Positions 26,417 through 36,848 of a DNA stretch of 64,000 nt are shown here, piece after piece. The notes beneath the pieces were generated by a model, which worked only from the letters and a program-made list of their open reading frames with translations, was not told the origin of the DNA and made no database searches. The DNA is from Gammaproteobacteria bacterium. GTDB taxonomy: Bacteria > Pseudomonadota > Gammaproteobacteria > GRL18. The translations under genes and the position numbers were made by a program. Each line of letters starts with the position of its first letter. Position 1 is the first letter of the stretch. The stretch spans positions 1 through 64,000 of the forward strand of contig JADGDG010000022.1 of the NCBI GenBank assembly GCA_016744995.1. Reading direction: 5' to 3'.

Positions 26417-28960
26417 TCATTTCTCTTGATACTCCGACATTTCATTAAAATTCAAGTACTGATAGACATCTGCCTTATCATCATCAAGTAATTTAACTGC
26501 CTGCTGGTATTCTTCCGGTGTTGGCAGTTTGCCCATGGTGGCAACTACTGCAGACAGCTCGGCTGAAGCCAGAAAGACCTTAGCATCTTTACCTAATCGA
26601 TTGGGGAAGTTACGGGTCGATGTTGAAACCACATTGGACTCATCAGCAACTCTTGCCTGATTTCCCATACAAAGTGAGCATCCGGGTAATTCTGTTCGGG
26701 CACCAGCTCGACCAAAGATGCTGAATATGCCTTCCTTAATGAGTTCTTTTTCATCCATTTTTGTTGGTGGTGCAATCCATAAACGAGTAGGAACACTCCC
26801 CTTCCCTGCATCAAGGTGAGATTCCAGTACTTTTGAGGTAGCACGATAATGTCCGATATTAGTCATACAGGAACCAATGAAGACTTCTTCAATTGATTGT
26901 CCGGACAGCTCTGACAGAAGTTTGACATCATCGGGATCATTAGGGCAAGCCAGGATGGGTTCTTTAATAGTATCCAGATCAATTTCAATAATATCGGCGT
27001 ATTCTGCATCGGCATCAGGCTCTAATAATTGTGGGTTATCCAGCCAGACTTTCATAGCATCAATCCGACGCTGCAAGGTTTTGGCATCCTGATAACCTTC
27101 CCTGATCATCCAGCTTAACAAACTCACGTTAGATTTAAGGTATTCAATTACCGGCTCTTTGTTTAATCGAACGGTACAGCCATTTGCTGAACGTTCTGCT
27201 GACGAATCAGCCAGTTCAAATGCCTGCTCCACTTTCAGATCAGGCAGACCTTCGATTTCTACAATGCGACCGTTAAAGACATTAATTTTACCGGCTTTAT
27301 CTACAGTGAGCTTACCATCCTGAATAGCTTGCCAGGGTATAGCATTTACCAGATCGCGCAGTGTTATTCCGGGCTGTAGTGAACCTTTAAATCGAACCAG
27401 CACAGACTCTGACATATCCAGGGGCATAACACCCATTGCTGAAGCAAAAGCAACCAGGCCTGAGCCTGCAGGAAATGAAATGCCCAGTGGAAAACGGGTA
27501 TGAGAATCCCCTCCTGTACCAACCTGATCAGGCAATAACATACGATTGAGCCAGGAATGAATAATACCGTCTCCAGGACGTAGTGACACACCACCGCGTT
27601 GAGTCATAAAACCAGGCAGACTACCCTGTAATTTAACATCGACAGGTTTTGGGTAAGCTGCTGTATGACAAAAACTCTGCATCACTAAATCAGAAGCAAA
27701 GCCCATACAGGCCAGCTCTTTAAGTTCATCACGGGTCATCGCTCCGGTGGTATCCTGAGAACCCACTGTGGCAATTCTAGGCTCACAATAAGTGCCCGGG
27801 CGAATGCCTTCCACACCACAAGCCTTACCAACTATCTTTTGTGCCAGGGTGTAACCTCTACCAGTCTCTTTGGCTGTCTCTGGACGAGTGAAAATATCAG
27901 TCGGCTCCAGGCCCAGTGCCTCACGAGTTTTATCGGTTAATCCACGACCAATGATCAATGGAATTCGTCCACCAGCCTGAACTTCATCAGCCAGGGTATT
28001 AGGTCTTATATTAAAGGTGCTGACAACTTCACCTTGCTCATCACAAATTTCACCCTGATAAGGCTTAATGGTGATCACATCACCGGTTTTTATTTTTGAG
28101 ACATCACATTCAATGGGTAGTGCCCCGGAATCTTCTGCAGTATTAAAAAAGATGGGCGCTATTTTTCCACCTAAGACGACACCGCCCTGTCTTTTATTTG
28201 GCACATAAGGAATATCATCACCCATATGCCAAAGCACAGAATTAATGGCTGATTTGCGGGATGAACCGGTACCAACCACATCACCCACATAGGCAATGGA
28301 ATGACCTTTTTTCTTTAATTCTCCAATAGTGATTAAAGCATCCGGCATTTTTGTTACCAGCATGGCTTTAGCGTGGAGTGGGATATCAGGGCGTGACCAG
28401 GCTTCTGTTGCCGGTGATAAATCATCAGTATTGGTTTCACCTGAGACTTTTAACACACTGACAGTAATACTTTCCGCCAGTTTCTCTTTTTGCGTAAACC
28501 AGTCTCCTGCTGCCCAGGCATCAACAATCTGTTGGGCAAACTTATTAGTTTTTGCTTTTTCCATAATGCTGTGCCAGGCATCTGCAATCAACAGGGACTT
28601 TGATAGAGATTGTACGGCAATGGGCGCCAAGACATCATTATCCAGAGAGTTAACCAATGCTTGTATATTATAACCGCCGCCCATTGTTCCCAAAATTTTT
28701 ATAGCTTCTTCAGCACTGACAATCGGGGATGTCTGCTTTGCGCTGGCAATAGCACTGAGGAATTCAGCCTTAACTTTGGCCGCATCATCAACGCCCGGTG
28801 GAATACGGTTAATAAGCAGATCCATAATGAAATCTTTTTCACCTGATGGCGGACTGTTAAGCAATTCCAGTAATTGTGTGGTCTGTGTTGCATCCAGAGG
28901 TAATGGTGGTAAGTCTTGTTCAGCACGTTGTATCACATGTTGTCTGTATTCTTTCAGCAT
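26417..28960 (-). CDS. acnB: Aconitate hydratase B
   Basis: An 847-residue AcnB (E. coli 865), the TCA enzyme isomerising citrate to isocitrate and probably also acting on 2-methylisocitrate. The order is the AcnB one: an N-terminal HEAT-like region, then the swivel domain ('[13 protein letters not shown]'), then domains 1-3. The [4Fe-4S] Cys are in the segments SCMTNIGHY and GCSLCMGNQ. It is monocistronic and divergent from purB, with about 200 bases between the two starts. Confidence 0.97.
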   Translation of the reverse strand: MLKEYRQHVIQRAEQDLPPLPLDATQTTQLLELLNSPPSGEKDFIMDLLINRIPPGVDDAAKVKAEFLSAIASAKQTSPIVSAEEAIKILGTMGGGYNIQALVNSLDNDVLAPIAVQSLSKSLLIADAWHSIMEKAKTNKFAQQIVDAWAAGDWFTQKEKLAESITVSVLKVSGETNTDDLSPATEAWSRPDIPLHAKAMLVTKMPDALITIGELKKKGHSIAYVGDVVGTGSSRKSAINSVLWHMGDDIPYVPNKRQGGVVLGGKIAPIFFNTAEDSGALPIECDVSKIKTGDVITIKPYQGEICDEQGEVVSTFNIRPNTLADEVQAGGRIPLIIGRGLTDKTREALGLEPTDIFTRPETAKETGRGYTLAQKIVGKACGVEGIRPGTYCEPRIATVGSQDTTGAMTRDELKELACMGFASDLVMQSFCHTAAYPKPVDVKLQGSLPGFMTQRGGVSLRPGDGIIHSWLNRMLLPDQVGTGGDSHTRFPLGISFPAGSGLVAFASAMGVMPLDMSESVLVRFKGSLQPGITLRDLVNAIPWQAIQDGKLTVDKAGKINVFNGRIVEIEGLPDLKVEQAFELADSSAERSANGCTVRLNKEPVIEYLKSNVSLLSWMIREGYQDAKTLQRRIDAMKVWLDNPQLLEPDADAEYADIIEIDLDTIKEPILACPNDPDDVKLLSELSGQSIEEVFIGSCMTNIGHYRATSKVLESHLDAGKGSVPTRLWIAPPTKMDEKELIKEGIFSIFGRAGARTELPGCSLCMGNQARVADESNVVSTSTRNFPNRLGKDAKVFLASAELSAVVATMGKLPTPEEYQQAVKLLDDDKADVYQYLNFNEMSEYQEK

Positions 28961-29141
28961 AAAATCTCTCAGGCTATTGGGCTGGGAAAATTTTTCCAGC
29001 TTTAGATTTACGATTAATATTGAGTATAGACCACATATTGGTGCTCAACTGTGAATTTTCAATTAGTATCTTAATTATGATCCCAATATTCGAGCAAAGA
29101 AGTTATAATATTGCCAATTTTATGAATACTACTAAATATAG

Positions 29142-30527
<1,386 letters not shown>

Positions 30528-30563
30528 TTTGAAACAAAAACCATCAATGGAATGACATAAAAC

Positions 30564-30589
30564 CTCCCCCCCTTTTTCAAAGGGGGGAG
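30564..30589. terminator. C/G-rich hairpin between convergent purB and the next gene
   Basis: CTCCCCCCCTTT and AAAGGGGGGAG form a stem of about 11 bp around TTC. It resembles the dispersed CCCCCTT/AAGGGGG palindromes, so it may be both a repeat copy and a terminator. A short TTTACT follows rather than a long U-tract. Confidence 0.55.
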
Positions 30590-30594
30590 CTTTA

Positions 30595-31146
30595 CTAAAA
30601 TGGAAACATATTTCCAGGTGAAGGCATTCGATTGCTATCGTGTGCTATGGTTCCGAGTTTTCTATTAAGACTTTTCATCTGCTTATTAATGTTATTCAGG
30701 TTGTAGTTCATATTATCAATGCTTTTATTCAAACCACGCGCATCACCCTGCATAAGTTTGACTGAATCAGCAATATACGATAGTACTGCAACTGAGTTAT
30801 CAGGTTGGACAATTGAGCGGCTAATAGAATTGGTGTGCCCGGCTACGTTATTAATCCCCTCTTCCATGGCATTCATATTAGCCTGCATTTGCCCCATCGT
30901 ATCGTTCATGGAAGAAACACCTTTTACCATCTCTTCCATGTAACCACTGCTTCTCTCCATGTCTTGTTTTAGCGACCAGGTAAGGTAGATAACAGAGAAA
31001 GAAAGCACAATAAAAGTGACTATAGCAAAACTGATGATCTTAGAAATTCTAAGATTCAGCTGTTCTTGAGATCTAATGATATTGTTAAACTGACTCACAA
31101 TATTATCAGGCAGTTCGTCTCTTTGTCCTTGCTCTTCAATGCTCAT
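30595..31146 (-). CDS. Membrane-anchored coiled-coil protein, unknown function
   Basis: A 183-residue protein with a short cytoplasmic N-terminus, one transmembrane helix (about 36-60), and a long extracytoplasmic helical region with heptad-like spacing ('MEEMVKGVSSMNDTMGQMQANMNAMEEGINNVAG'). AGGTG precedes the ATG. The layout is like the signal-free half of a methyl-accepting or adhesin-stalk protein, but no signalling domain follows. Function unknown. Confidence 0.6.
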   Translation of the reverse strand: MSIEEQGQRDELPDNIVSQFNNIIRSQEQLNLRISKIISFAIVTFIVLSFSVIYLTWSLKQDMERSSGYMEEMVKGVSSMNDTMGQMQANMNAMEEGINNVAGHTNSISRSIVQPDNSVAVLSYIADSVKLMQGDARGLNKSIDNMNYNLNNINKQMKSLNRKLGTIAHDSNRMPSPGNMFPF

Positions 31147-31200
31147 TTAACACCTGTCTAATAAATTAATAATTGCGATAGATTTTAGCTGTCGAGCCTT

Positions 31201-33111
31201 CTAACGGCCATATCGTTTAATCTCTTCCTTCATTTTTGCAATCAATTCATCGCTGCTCATGGTACCTAAGTCTTCACCGCTCATTGTCCTCACAGCAATG
31301 ACATTTTGTTCAATCTCTCTGTCACCCGCCACCAGAATATAAGGTACACGTGCCAGTGTATGTTCACGGATCTTAAAGCCGATTTTTTCGTTTCTCAGAT
31401 CCGAGTCAGCACGTAAACCAGCGTCCTTTAATGTTTGCATAAAATTAGTGACATAATCAGCCTGCCTATCGGTGATCCCCATTACAACAGCTTGTACCGG
31501 TGATAACCATAAAGGCATTTTACCTGCGTGCTCTTCTATCAGAATGCCAATAAAGCGTTCCAGTGAACCCAGAATAGCACGGTGGATCATGACGGGAACT
31601 GTTTTTTCACCATGTTCATCAATAAAGTGGGCATCCAGACGGCCGGGCATGGAGAAATCAACCTGTGCAGTACCGCACTGCCAGATCCGACCCAGACAAT
31701 CTTTCAGTGAAAATTCAATTTTAGGTCCATAAAAAGCACCTTCGCCGGGCTGTAGTTCCCAATCCAGCTCTTTACTATTCAATGATGCCTCTAAAGCGGC
31801 TTCAGCTTTATCCCAGACTTCATCAGAGCCCACACGCTTTTCAGGGCGCGTGGATAATTTGACTAAAACATTGGTAAAACCAAAATCTTTATAGACCTCA
31901 AAGAGCAAGTCAATAAATACTGAAATTTCACTTTGAATCTGATCTTCTGTACAGAAGATATGAGCATCATCCTGAACAAAATTTCTCACCCGCATTAAAC
32001 CATGCAGTGTACCTGACGGTTCATTACGATGGCAGGAACCAAACTCTGCCATGCGTAATGGCAAATCACGATAAGATTTTAATCCGGTATTAAAAATTTG
32101 TATATGACAGGGGCAATTCATTGGTTTGACTGCATAATCACGATTTTCGGATGATGTGGTAAACATCATGTCACCAAATTTATCCCAGTGACCAGATTTT
32201 TCCCATAAACTGCGATCCACAACCTGAGGAGTCCGAACTTCCTGATAGTCATGCTTTACCAGTACATTTCTGATATATTGCTCGACTTCCTGATAGATGA
32301 TCCAGCCCTTTTCATGCCAGAAAACCATACCTGGGGCTTCTTCCTGCATATGAAATAAATCAAGTTTTTTACCCAGTTTACGGTGATCCCGTTTTTCTGC
32401 TTCTTCCAGACGATGCAGATAGGCTTTGAGTTCTTTTTTATTAGTCCATGCGGTGCCATAAATACGCTGCAGCATTTCATTATTGGAATCACCACGCCAG
32501 TAAGCACCTGCCAGCTTCATTAATTTAAAGGCTTTGATTTTACCCGTCGAAGGTACATGGGGACCGCGACACAGATCAATAAAGTCGCCCTGTTGATAGA
32601 GGGATAAATCTTCATCTGCAGGAATACTTTCAATAATTTCAGCTTTGTATTCTTCACCCATGTCCCGAAAAAACTGCACTGCTTCATCTCTGGATTTAAC
32701 AGAACGTATGATTGGACTGTTTGCTTTAACCAATTCAGCCATTTTTTTCTCAATGGCAAGCAGATCTTCCGGTGTAAAACTCTCTTCATATGAAAAATCA
32801 TAAAAGAAGCCATCTTCAATGACAGGACCAATAGTCACCTGAGCTGTAGGAAATAAGCTTTTAACTGCTTGAGCCAGAAGGTGAGCCGTCGAATGACGAA
32901 TAACTTCAAGTCCCTCAGCATCACGATCGGTCACAATCGCAAGTTGAACATCTTTATCAATAACATAGGAGGTATCAACAAGAGTGCCGTCAACTTTTCC
33001 AGCTAAAGCGGCTTTTGCCAGACCGGGGCCGATATCAGCGGCCACATCATGAATTGTCACAGCAGAATCAAATTGTCGAGAAGAACCATCAGGTAAAGTA
33101 ACTACAGGCAT
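31201..33111 (-). CDS. thrS: Threonyl-tRNA synthetase
   Basis: A 636-residue class II synthetase. Domains in order: TGS (about 1-62), the editing domain with its zinc-type HxxxH ('[13 protein letters not shown]') and '[16 protein letters not shown]', the catalytic core with motif 2 '[20 protein letters not shown]' and motif 3 '[17 protein letters not shown]', then the anticodon-binding domain. The usual downstream infC-rpmI-rplT genes are absent: a coiled-coil membrane protein gene follows instead. Confidence 0.97.
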   Translation of the reverse strand: MPVVTLPDGSSRQFDSAVTIHDVAADIGPGLAKAALAGKVDGTLVDTSYVIDKDVQLAIVTDRDAEGLEVIRHSTAHLLAQAVKSLFPTAQVTIGPVIEDGFFYDFSYEESFTPEDLLAIEKKMAELVKANSPIIRSVKSRDEAVQFFRDMGEEYKAEIIESIPADEDLSLYQQGDFIDLCRGPHVPSTGKIKAFKLMKLAGAYWRGDSNNEMLQRIYGTAWTNKKELKAYLHRLEEAEKRDHRKLGKKLDLFHMQEEAPGMVFWHEKGWIIYQEVEQYIRNVLVKHDYQEVRTPQVVDRSLWEKSGHWDKFGDMMFTTSSENRDYAVKPMNCPCHIQIFNTGLKSYRDLPLRMAEFGSCHRNEPSGTLHGLMRVRNFVQDDAHIFCTEDQIQSEISVFIDLLFEVYKDFGFTNVLVKLSTRPEKRVGSDEVWDKAEAALEASLNSKELDWELQPGEGAFYGPKIEFSLKDCLGRIWQCGTAQVDFSMPGRLDAHFIDEHGEKTVPVMIHRAILGSLERFIGILIEEHAGKMPLWLSPVQAVVMGITDRQADYVTNFMQTLKDAGLRADSDLRNEKIGFKIREHTLARVPYILVAGDREIEQNVIAVRTMSGEDLGTMSSDELIAKMKEEIKRYGR

Positions 33112-33402
33112 TATATAGGACCAAAAAGTTTATATTAATAAAAAAGCTTATCATTATAACGCACTAAATTATCAGCTGAAAGTTAAAATTAGTAAAAAAA
33201 AGACGGAAGCCAGGAGCTGTTTTGTAAAGACCCCGGTGATAATTCAATAAAAAATAACATTCCTACAAAAGTTTAAGATTATTCCTACAGTTATTTTCAA
33301 ATTGAGTCTTTATACTTGACTTAATAAATATCCATATATGAACACATATGAATGAGTTATAAGCAATAAGCAAACAAAACAAACAAAACAAATAGGTAAG
33401 GC

Positions 33403-33615
33403 ATGAAAAGCATTGAGCAGGAATCTGATCAACTCCTGCAGGAAATCATACAATTAGAACTTGAAATTGATAAAATTATGGCGCTGAACGGCAACCATGA
33501 GGACTTTGTTGTCAGGCAATATCGAAAGTTCATCTTAGCTAAAAGAAATAAGATGAGAAAGATGAATTTCAACTATGAAGAGTTTATACCTGACAGTAGT
33601 GCCTATTCATCTTAA
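33403..33615 (+). CDS. Small coiled-coil hypothetical protein
   Basis: A 70-residue acidic/basic helical protein ('ESDQLLQEIIQLELEIDKIMALNGNH'). A good ribosome-binding sequence, AGGTAAGG, lies just ahead of the ATG, which supports a real gene. A short A-rich direct repeat (AAACAAAACAAAC) precedes it. No family recognised. Confidence 0.55.
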   Translation: MKSIEQESDQLLQEIIQLELEIDKIMALNGNHEDFVVRQYRKFILAKRNKMRKMNFNYEEFIPDSSAYSS

Positions 33616-33649
33616 TTCTACTCATCAAAAGAAAGCTATATCGATAGAC

Positions 33650-34711
33650 CTAGACCTGGACACCTAAACAGATCCCCAAACTTCTTAAGCTCTCCAATAA
33701 AGGATGATCATCAGGAATAATTCGTCGATTGCCTGCAACCTCTTCCAGAGGCACAGCAACGGCATAACCGCCACGCTCAGCCACCATCATGCCTGAACCA
33801 CCTTCGACAATCAGATCAACCGCTTTAGTGCCTAATTTTGTTGCCAGGATCCTATCAGCAGCTGAGGGTGTGCCACCTCTCATCACATGCCCCAGACTGG
33901 TTAAACGAGTTTCCAGTCCGGTTAACTCTTCCAGGCGATGGGTTAAATGTACCGCAGCAGAGTCTTCATGATCAGCTGGAATCTCACTCTTATCTTTAGG
34001 ACGTGCTCCCTCAGCAACAGCAACAATTGAAAAACGCTTGCCTTTACGATTACGGCTAATCAAAGCATCTTTAATCACATCAATGTCATAGGGAATTTCA
34101 GGGATCACCACCACATCTGCACCACCCGCCAAACCTGATGCCGCAGTCAGCCAACCGGTATTATGCCCCATAACTTCAACCACCATCACCCGGTGGTGAC
34201 TGGAAGCCGTTGAGTGCAGCCGATCAATGGCTTCAGTAGCAATTTCTACAGCTGTATCATAGCCAAAACATGAATCTGTTCCCCATACATCATTATCGAT
34301 AGTTTTTGGTAAGGTAATAATATTCATACTGGTTTTTTTTAACAAACGCATAGCATTTTTTTGTGTACCGCCACCACCGATGCAGACCAGAGCATCCAGA
34401 TGCAGCTTATGATAATTATCTTCGGCCTGACTAATGGTATCAATGACTTTATTGCCAATTGACATTTTATGCGGCTTATCACGACTGGTCCCCAGAATTG
34501 TCCCTCCCAAGGTTAAAATTCCGGACAAGGCTGCATCATCCAGGCGCTCATAGCGATTTTCTGCCAGTCCTCGAAAACCATCCAGGAAACCAATAACCTC
34601 CATGTCATGCTGCTTAATAGCGGCTTTTGCAACCCCTCGAATGGCTGCATTAAGACCCTGACAATCACCACCAGCAGTCAAAATGCCAATTGATTTTGAA
34701 TAATTACTCAT
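33650..34711 (-). CDS. pfkA: 6-phosphofructokinase, phosphoryl donor uncertain
   Basis: A 353-residue PfkA-superfamily enzyme phosphorylating fructose 6-phosphate. '[16 protein letters not shown]' opens the chain; the catalytic PKTIDNDV is at 135-142 and '[19 protein letters not shown]' follows. The nucleotide/PPi-binding loop reads GGGGT (112-116). The residue equivalent to E. coli Asp103 is Gly, the Gly104 position is kept (as in ATP users), and the Gly124 position is Lys136 (as in PPi users). The mixed signature leaves ATP or PPi use open. Confidence 0.9.
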   Translation of the reverse strand: MSNYSKSIGILTAGGDCQGLNAAIRGVAKAAIKQHDMEVIGFLDGFRGLAENRYERLDDAALSGILTLGGTILGTSRDKPHKMSIGNKVIDTISQAEDNYHKLHLDALVCIGGGGTQKNAMRLLKKTSMNIITLPKTIDNDVWGTDSCFGYDTAVEIATEAIDRLHSTASSHHRVMVVEVMGHNTGWLTAASGLAGGADVVVIPEIPYDIDVIKDALISRNRKGKRFSIVAVAEGARPKDKSEIPADHEDSAAVHLTHRLEELTGLETRLTSLGHVMRGGTPSAADRILATKLGTKAVDLIVEGGSGMMVAERGGYAVAVPLEEVAGNRRIIPDDHPLLESLRSLGICLGVQV

Positions 34712-34785
34712 ATTTGTTCTCTTTTACCTATTATTAGTCTCTCAATGAAAATCATATAGTAAGAGACTGATCCAGCTCGGCCGGG

Positions 34786-35577
34786 TTAAGAATAAGGCTC
34801 ATCCTGTCTTAAAGCTCGTAAATTTTCAAGTTCCGACACACGTTTTTTTACATCTTTATAAGCTTTTTTAAAATAGGAACGAAGTGTTTTTTTAACATTT
34901 GCCGCAGCATTTCTTGCCGGGATATCTTTAAGCACGCAATATATTGCTAATGCATAAGTAATGTCATATTGAGATAGATAGGCTGTGCGATTAACAGTGC
35001 TCGGCTGGCAACTGCCGCAGGTAACATTGCGATAAACAAAAGCACTATTAGCAAACATCAGGCCAAAGCCCATAAAAACAGCCAGGATCTCGGTGATATG
35101 AGGCCAGTTCTCTTCCACGCCCGGTGGCGTATCTTTTGCCATTGAACCGAGGAAGTGGGCCAGTGTGTGTGCAAAAGAAGCAATAATCGCTTCAGGATTT
35201 CTTACCTGTCGGGGATCATATAAAATTGTCAGACGGTCTTCGTAAGCCACAAATTCTGGTTCAATACCATTTTTTTCCCGTAAAGCACCTGGAATAACCA
35301 CGCGGGAAGGCTGAGTTGCACAGCTCTTGTCTGTACTAAGACGACAAGGCCAATGTTTTAAAGCAGCATACTCTTTGACTTTATCGAATATGATTTTTGC
35401 CATTTCTTCGATATTATCAGCACTGCCAGGGAAAAATTTATTTGAGGGTTCAATCAGAACCGATTGATTGAAAAAAATATCAGCATCAAAATTCCGCAGA
35501 GCCCATGCATACACTTCAAACTGCCATTGAACAGATTCTTCATCCAGGACAGGAGTCGTTTTTAGAAAATCAAAAAT
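34786..35577 (-). CDS. Conserved hypothetical protein with a degenerate metalloprotease-like motif and probable AUU start
   Basis: From GTG 35514 the product is 242 residues. The same frame is open and protein-like for 21 further codons, reading 'FDFLKTTPVLDEESVQWQFEVYAWALRNFD' in two overlapping parts, up to an ATT at 35577. AGAGG sits eight bases before that ATT, whereas nothing precedes the GTG, so I place the start at ATT (263 residues). The centre has FAHTLAHFLG, which looks like HExxH with the Glu lost, and 'EILAVFMGFGLMFANSAF'. Two CxxC-type Cys occur in 'TCGSC'. Function unknown. Confidence 0.6.
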   Translation of the reverse strand: MFDFLKTTPVLDEESVQWQFEVYAWALRNFDADIFFNQSVLIEPSNKFFPGSADNIEEMAKIIFDKVKEYAALKHWPCRLSTDKSCATQPSRVVIPGALREKNGIEPEFVAYEDRLTILYDPRQVRNPEAIIASFAHTLAHFLGSMAKDTPPGVEENWPHITEILAVFMGFGLMFANSAFVYRNVTCGSCQPSTVNRTAYLSQYDITYALAIYCVLKDIPARNAAANVKKTLRSYFKKAYKDVKKRVSELENLRALRQDEPYS

Positions 35578-35837
35578 AACAAAAACCTCTTTTTTTATCT
35601 ATCGAGACACTTGCAAAAGCAATTTTTCTAATGCCTCTACCTGCATAACTAACAATGTATTTAAGACTATATTTCAAAGATTATACATAAACAAGTCATA
35701 AAAGTACTCAATAAACACCTAGGTTACTAAGTATATCCCCCATACTTTAATATATTAGCAAATAATTATGGACGATTTTTATATTTACGACTATACTAGA
35801 CGAATTATTATAAATGAGCAGTGTAAGGAGAAAATAA

Positions 35838-36698
35838 ATGCTCTCTCAAAACAAAAAAATTATTATGATCGCTTCAGTTGTGATCGCCAGCACCACTCTG
35901 GGGGGAGCCGTCAACGCAGCACAAACAGCTGTAAGTGCACAACAATATGCCGTTAGCGCAGATAAAAGTGCCGTTAACACAAATGAAGCCGTTATCATCC
36001 ATGATGACAATGGCTTTAATAATCAGCAATTTAATTTTCCACCACAAAATGCCGTGCCACAGTATCGGCCACAGCCTGCAAGAGGCCCAAATAATCAGCC
36101 TGCCAGGCAAAATTATCCGATGCCTTATCCTTCTCAACGGCAGGCTCAAAGGCAAACAGCACCTCCTCCAGCTCCTTATTATGGTGCCCAGAGACAAGGT
36201 CGCGGTGTACCGCCTTATGCAATGAATCCCTATAACCGTGGTCCATATGGCCCCAATAGTTATCAAGGCCCATACGGCAACCCATATAACCATGCTCCAT
36301 ATGGCAATCCGTATAACAGCAGTCCTTACGGCAATCCATATAATCGTGGTCCTAATGGTGGTAATAACGGCCTGTTTGACCGCTTTGGCATGGGACCATT
36401 TAATGGCAACTCTGCTCCCTGGGAAACCTGGCCATTTGGCGCTCGTGATAGTTTCTGGAGTCGTAAAGAACTTCCGTTCGATGAACAAAACCCAACCGAC
36501 TGGTTCAAGCCTGGAGATCCAAAGGAAGGTATGGCCATTATGTGGGATGATTTGATTTCTGCACCTGATGATTTAGGTACTATGCCCGGTGGCTGGCACG
36601 TACCTTCAATCAGCGTACCAAATCCTGTTGATCTGGAAGACCAGTTTGAAAAAGCCAGTAAAGAAGTCCCTGACTTAATTCGGGTTTATAACGACTAA
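35838..36698 (+). CDS. Secreted Pro/Tyr/Asn/Gly-repeat protein, sulfur-globule-protein-like
   Basis: A 286-residue protein with a signal peptide at about 1-28 (cleavage near VNAAQ). An Ala/Gln/Pro-rich stretch is followed by about six repeats of (G/A/S)PYGNPYN at about 128-175, then an aromatic, acidic C-terminal domain rich in Trp-Pro ('APWETWPFGARDSFW', 'TDWFKPGDPKEGMAIMWDD', 'MPGGWHVPSI'). The repeats resemble structural sulfur globule proteins of purple and other sulfur oxidisers, but those families are defined by composition, so this is suggestive only. AAGGAG eight bases before the ATG supports good expression. Confidence 0.55.
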   Translation: MLSQNKKIIMIASVVIASTTLGGAVNAAQTAVSAQQYAVSADKSAVNTNEAVIIHDDNGFNNQQFNFPPQNAVPQYRPQPARGPNNQPARQNYPMPYPSQRQAQRQTAPPPAPYYGAQRQGRGVPPYAMNPYNRGPYGPNSYQGPYGNPYNHAPYGNPYNSSPYGNPYNRGPNGGNNGLFDRFGMGPFNGNSAPWETWPFGARDSFWSRKELPFDEQNPTDWFKPGDPKEGMAIMWDDLISAPDDLGTMPGGWHVPSISVPNPVDLEDQFEKASKEVPDLIRVYND

Positions 36699-36848
36699 GC
36701 AAAGCTTGGGTGTATGGGCTTCAAACCATACACCCAGTTGATTTCTACCTCCCCAAATTCCCTCTTATTTACTCATTAACAAAGCAACAACTCTTTACTT
36801 GAGTTACAATACCCCCCGCAATTATTAACACCATTTTAGAGGCACTTT

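Noticed and set aside
35874-36488. Long ORFs on the opposite strand and in other frames of the Pro/Tyr/Gly repeat gene
   Set aside because: They mirror the biased composition of the repeat; they have no ribosome-binding site and the plus-strand frame has a signal peptide and good Shine-Dalgarno.
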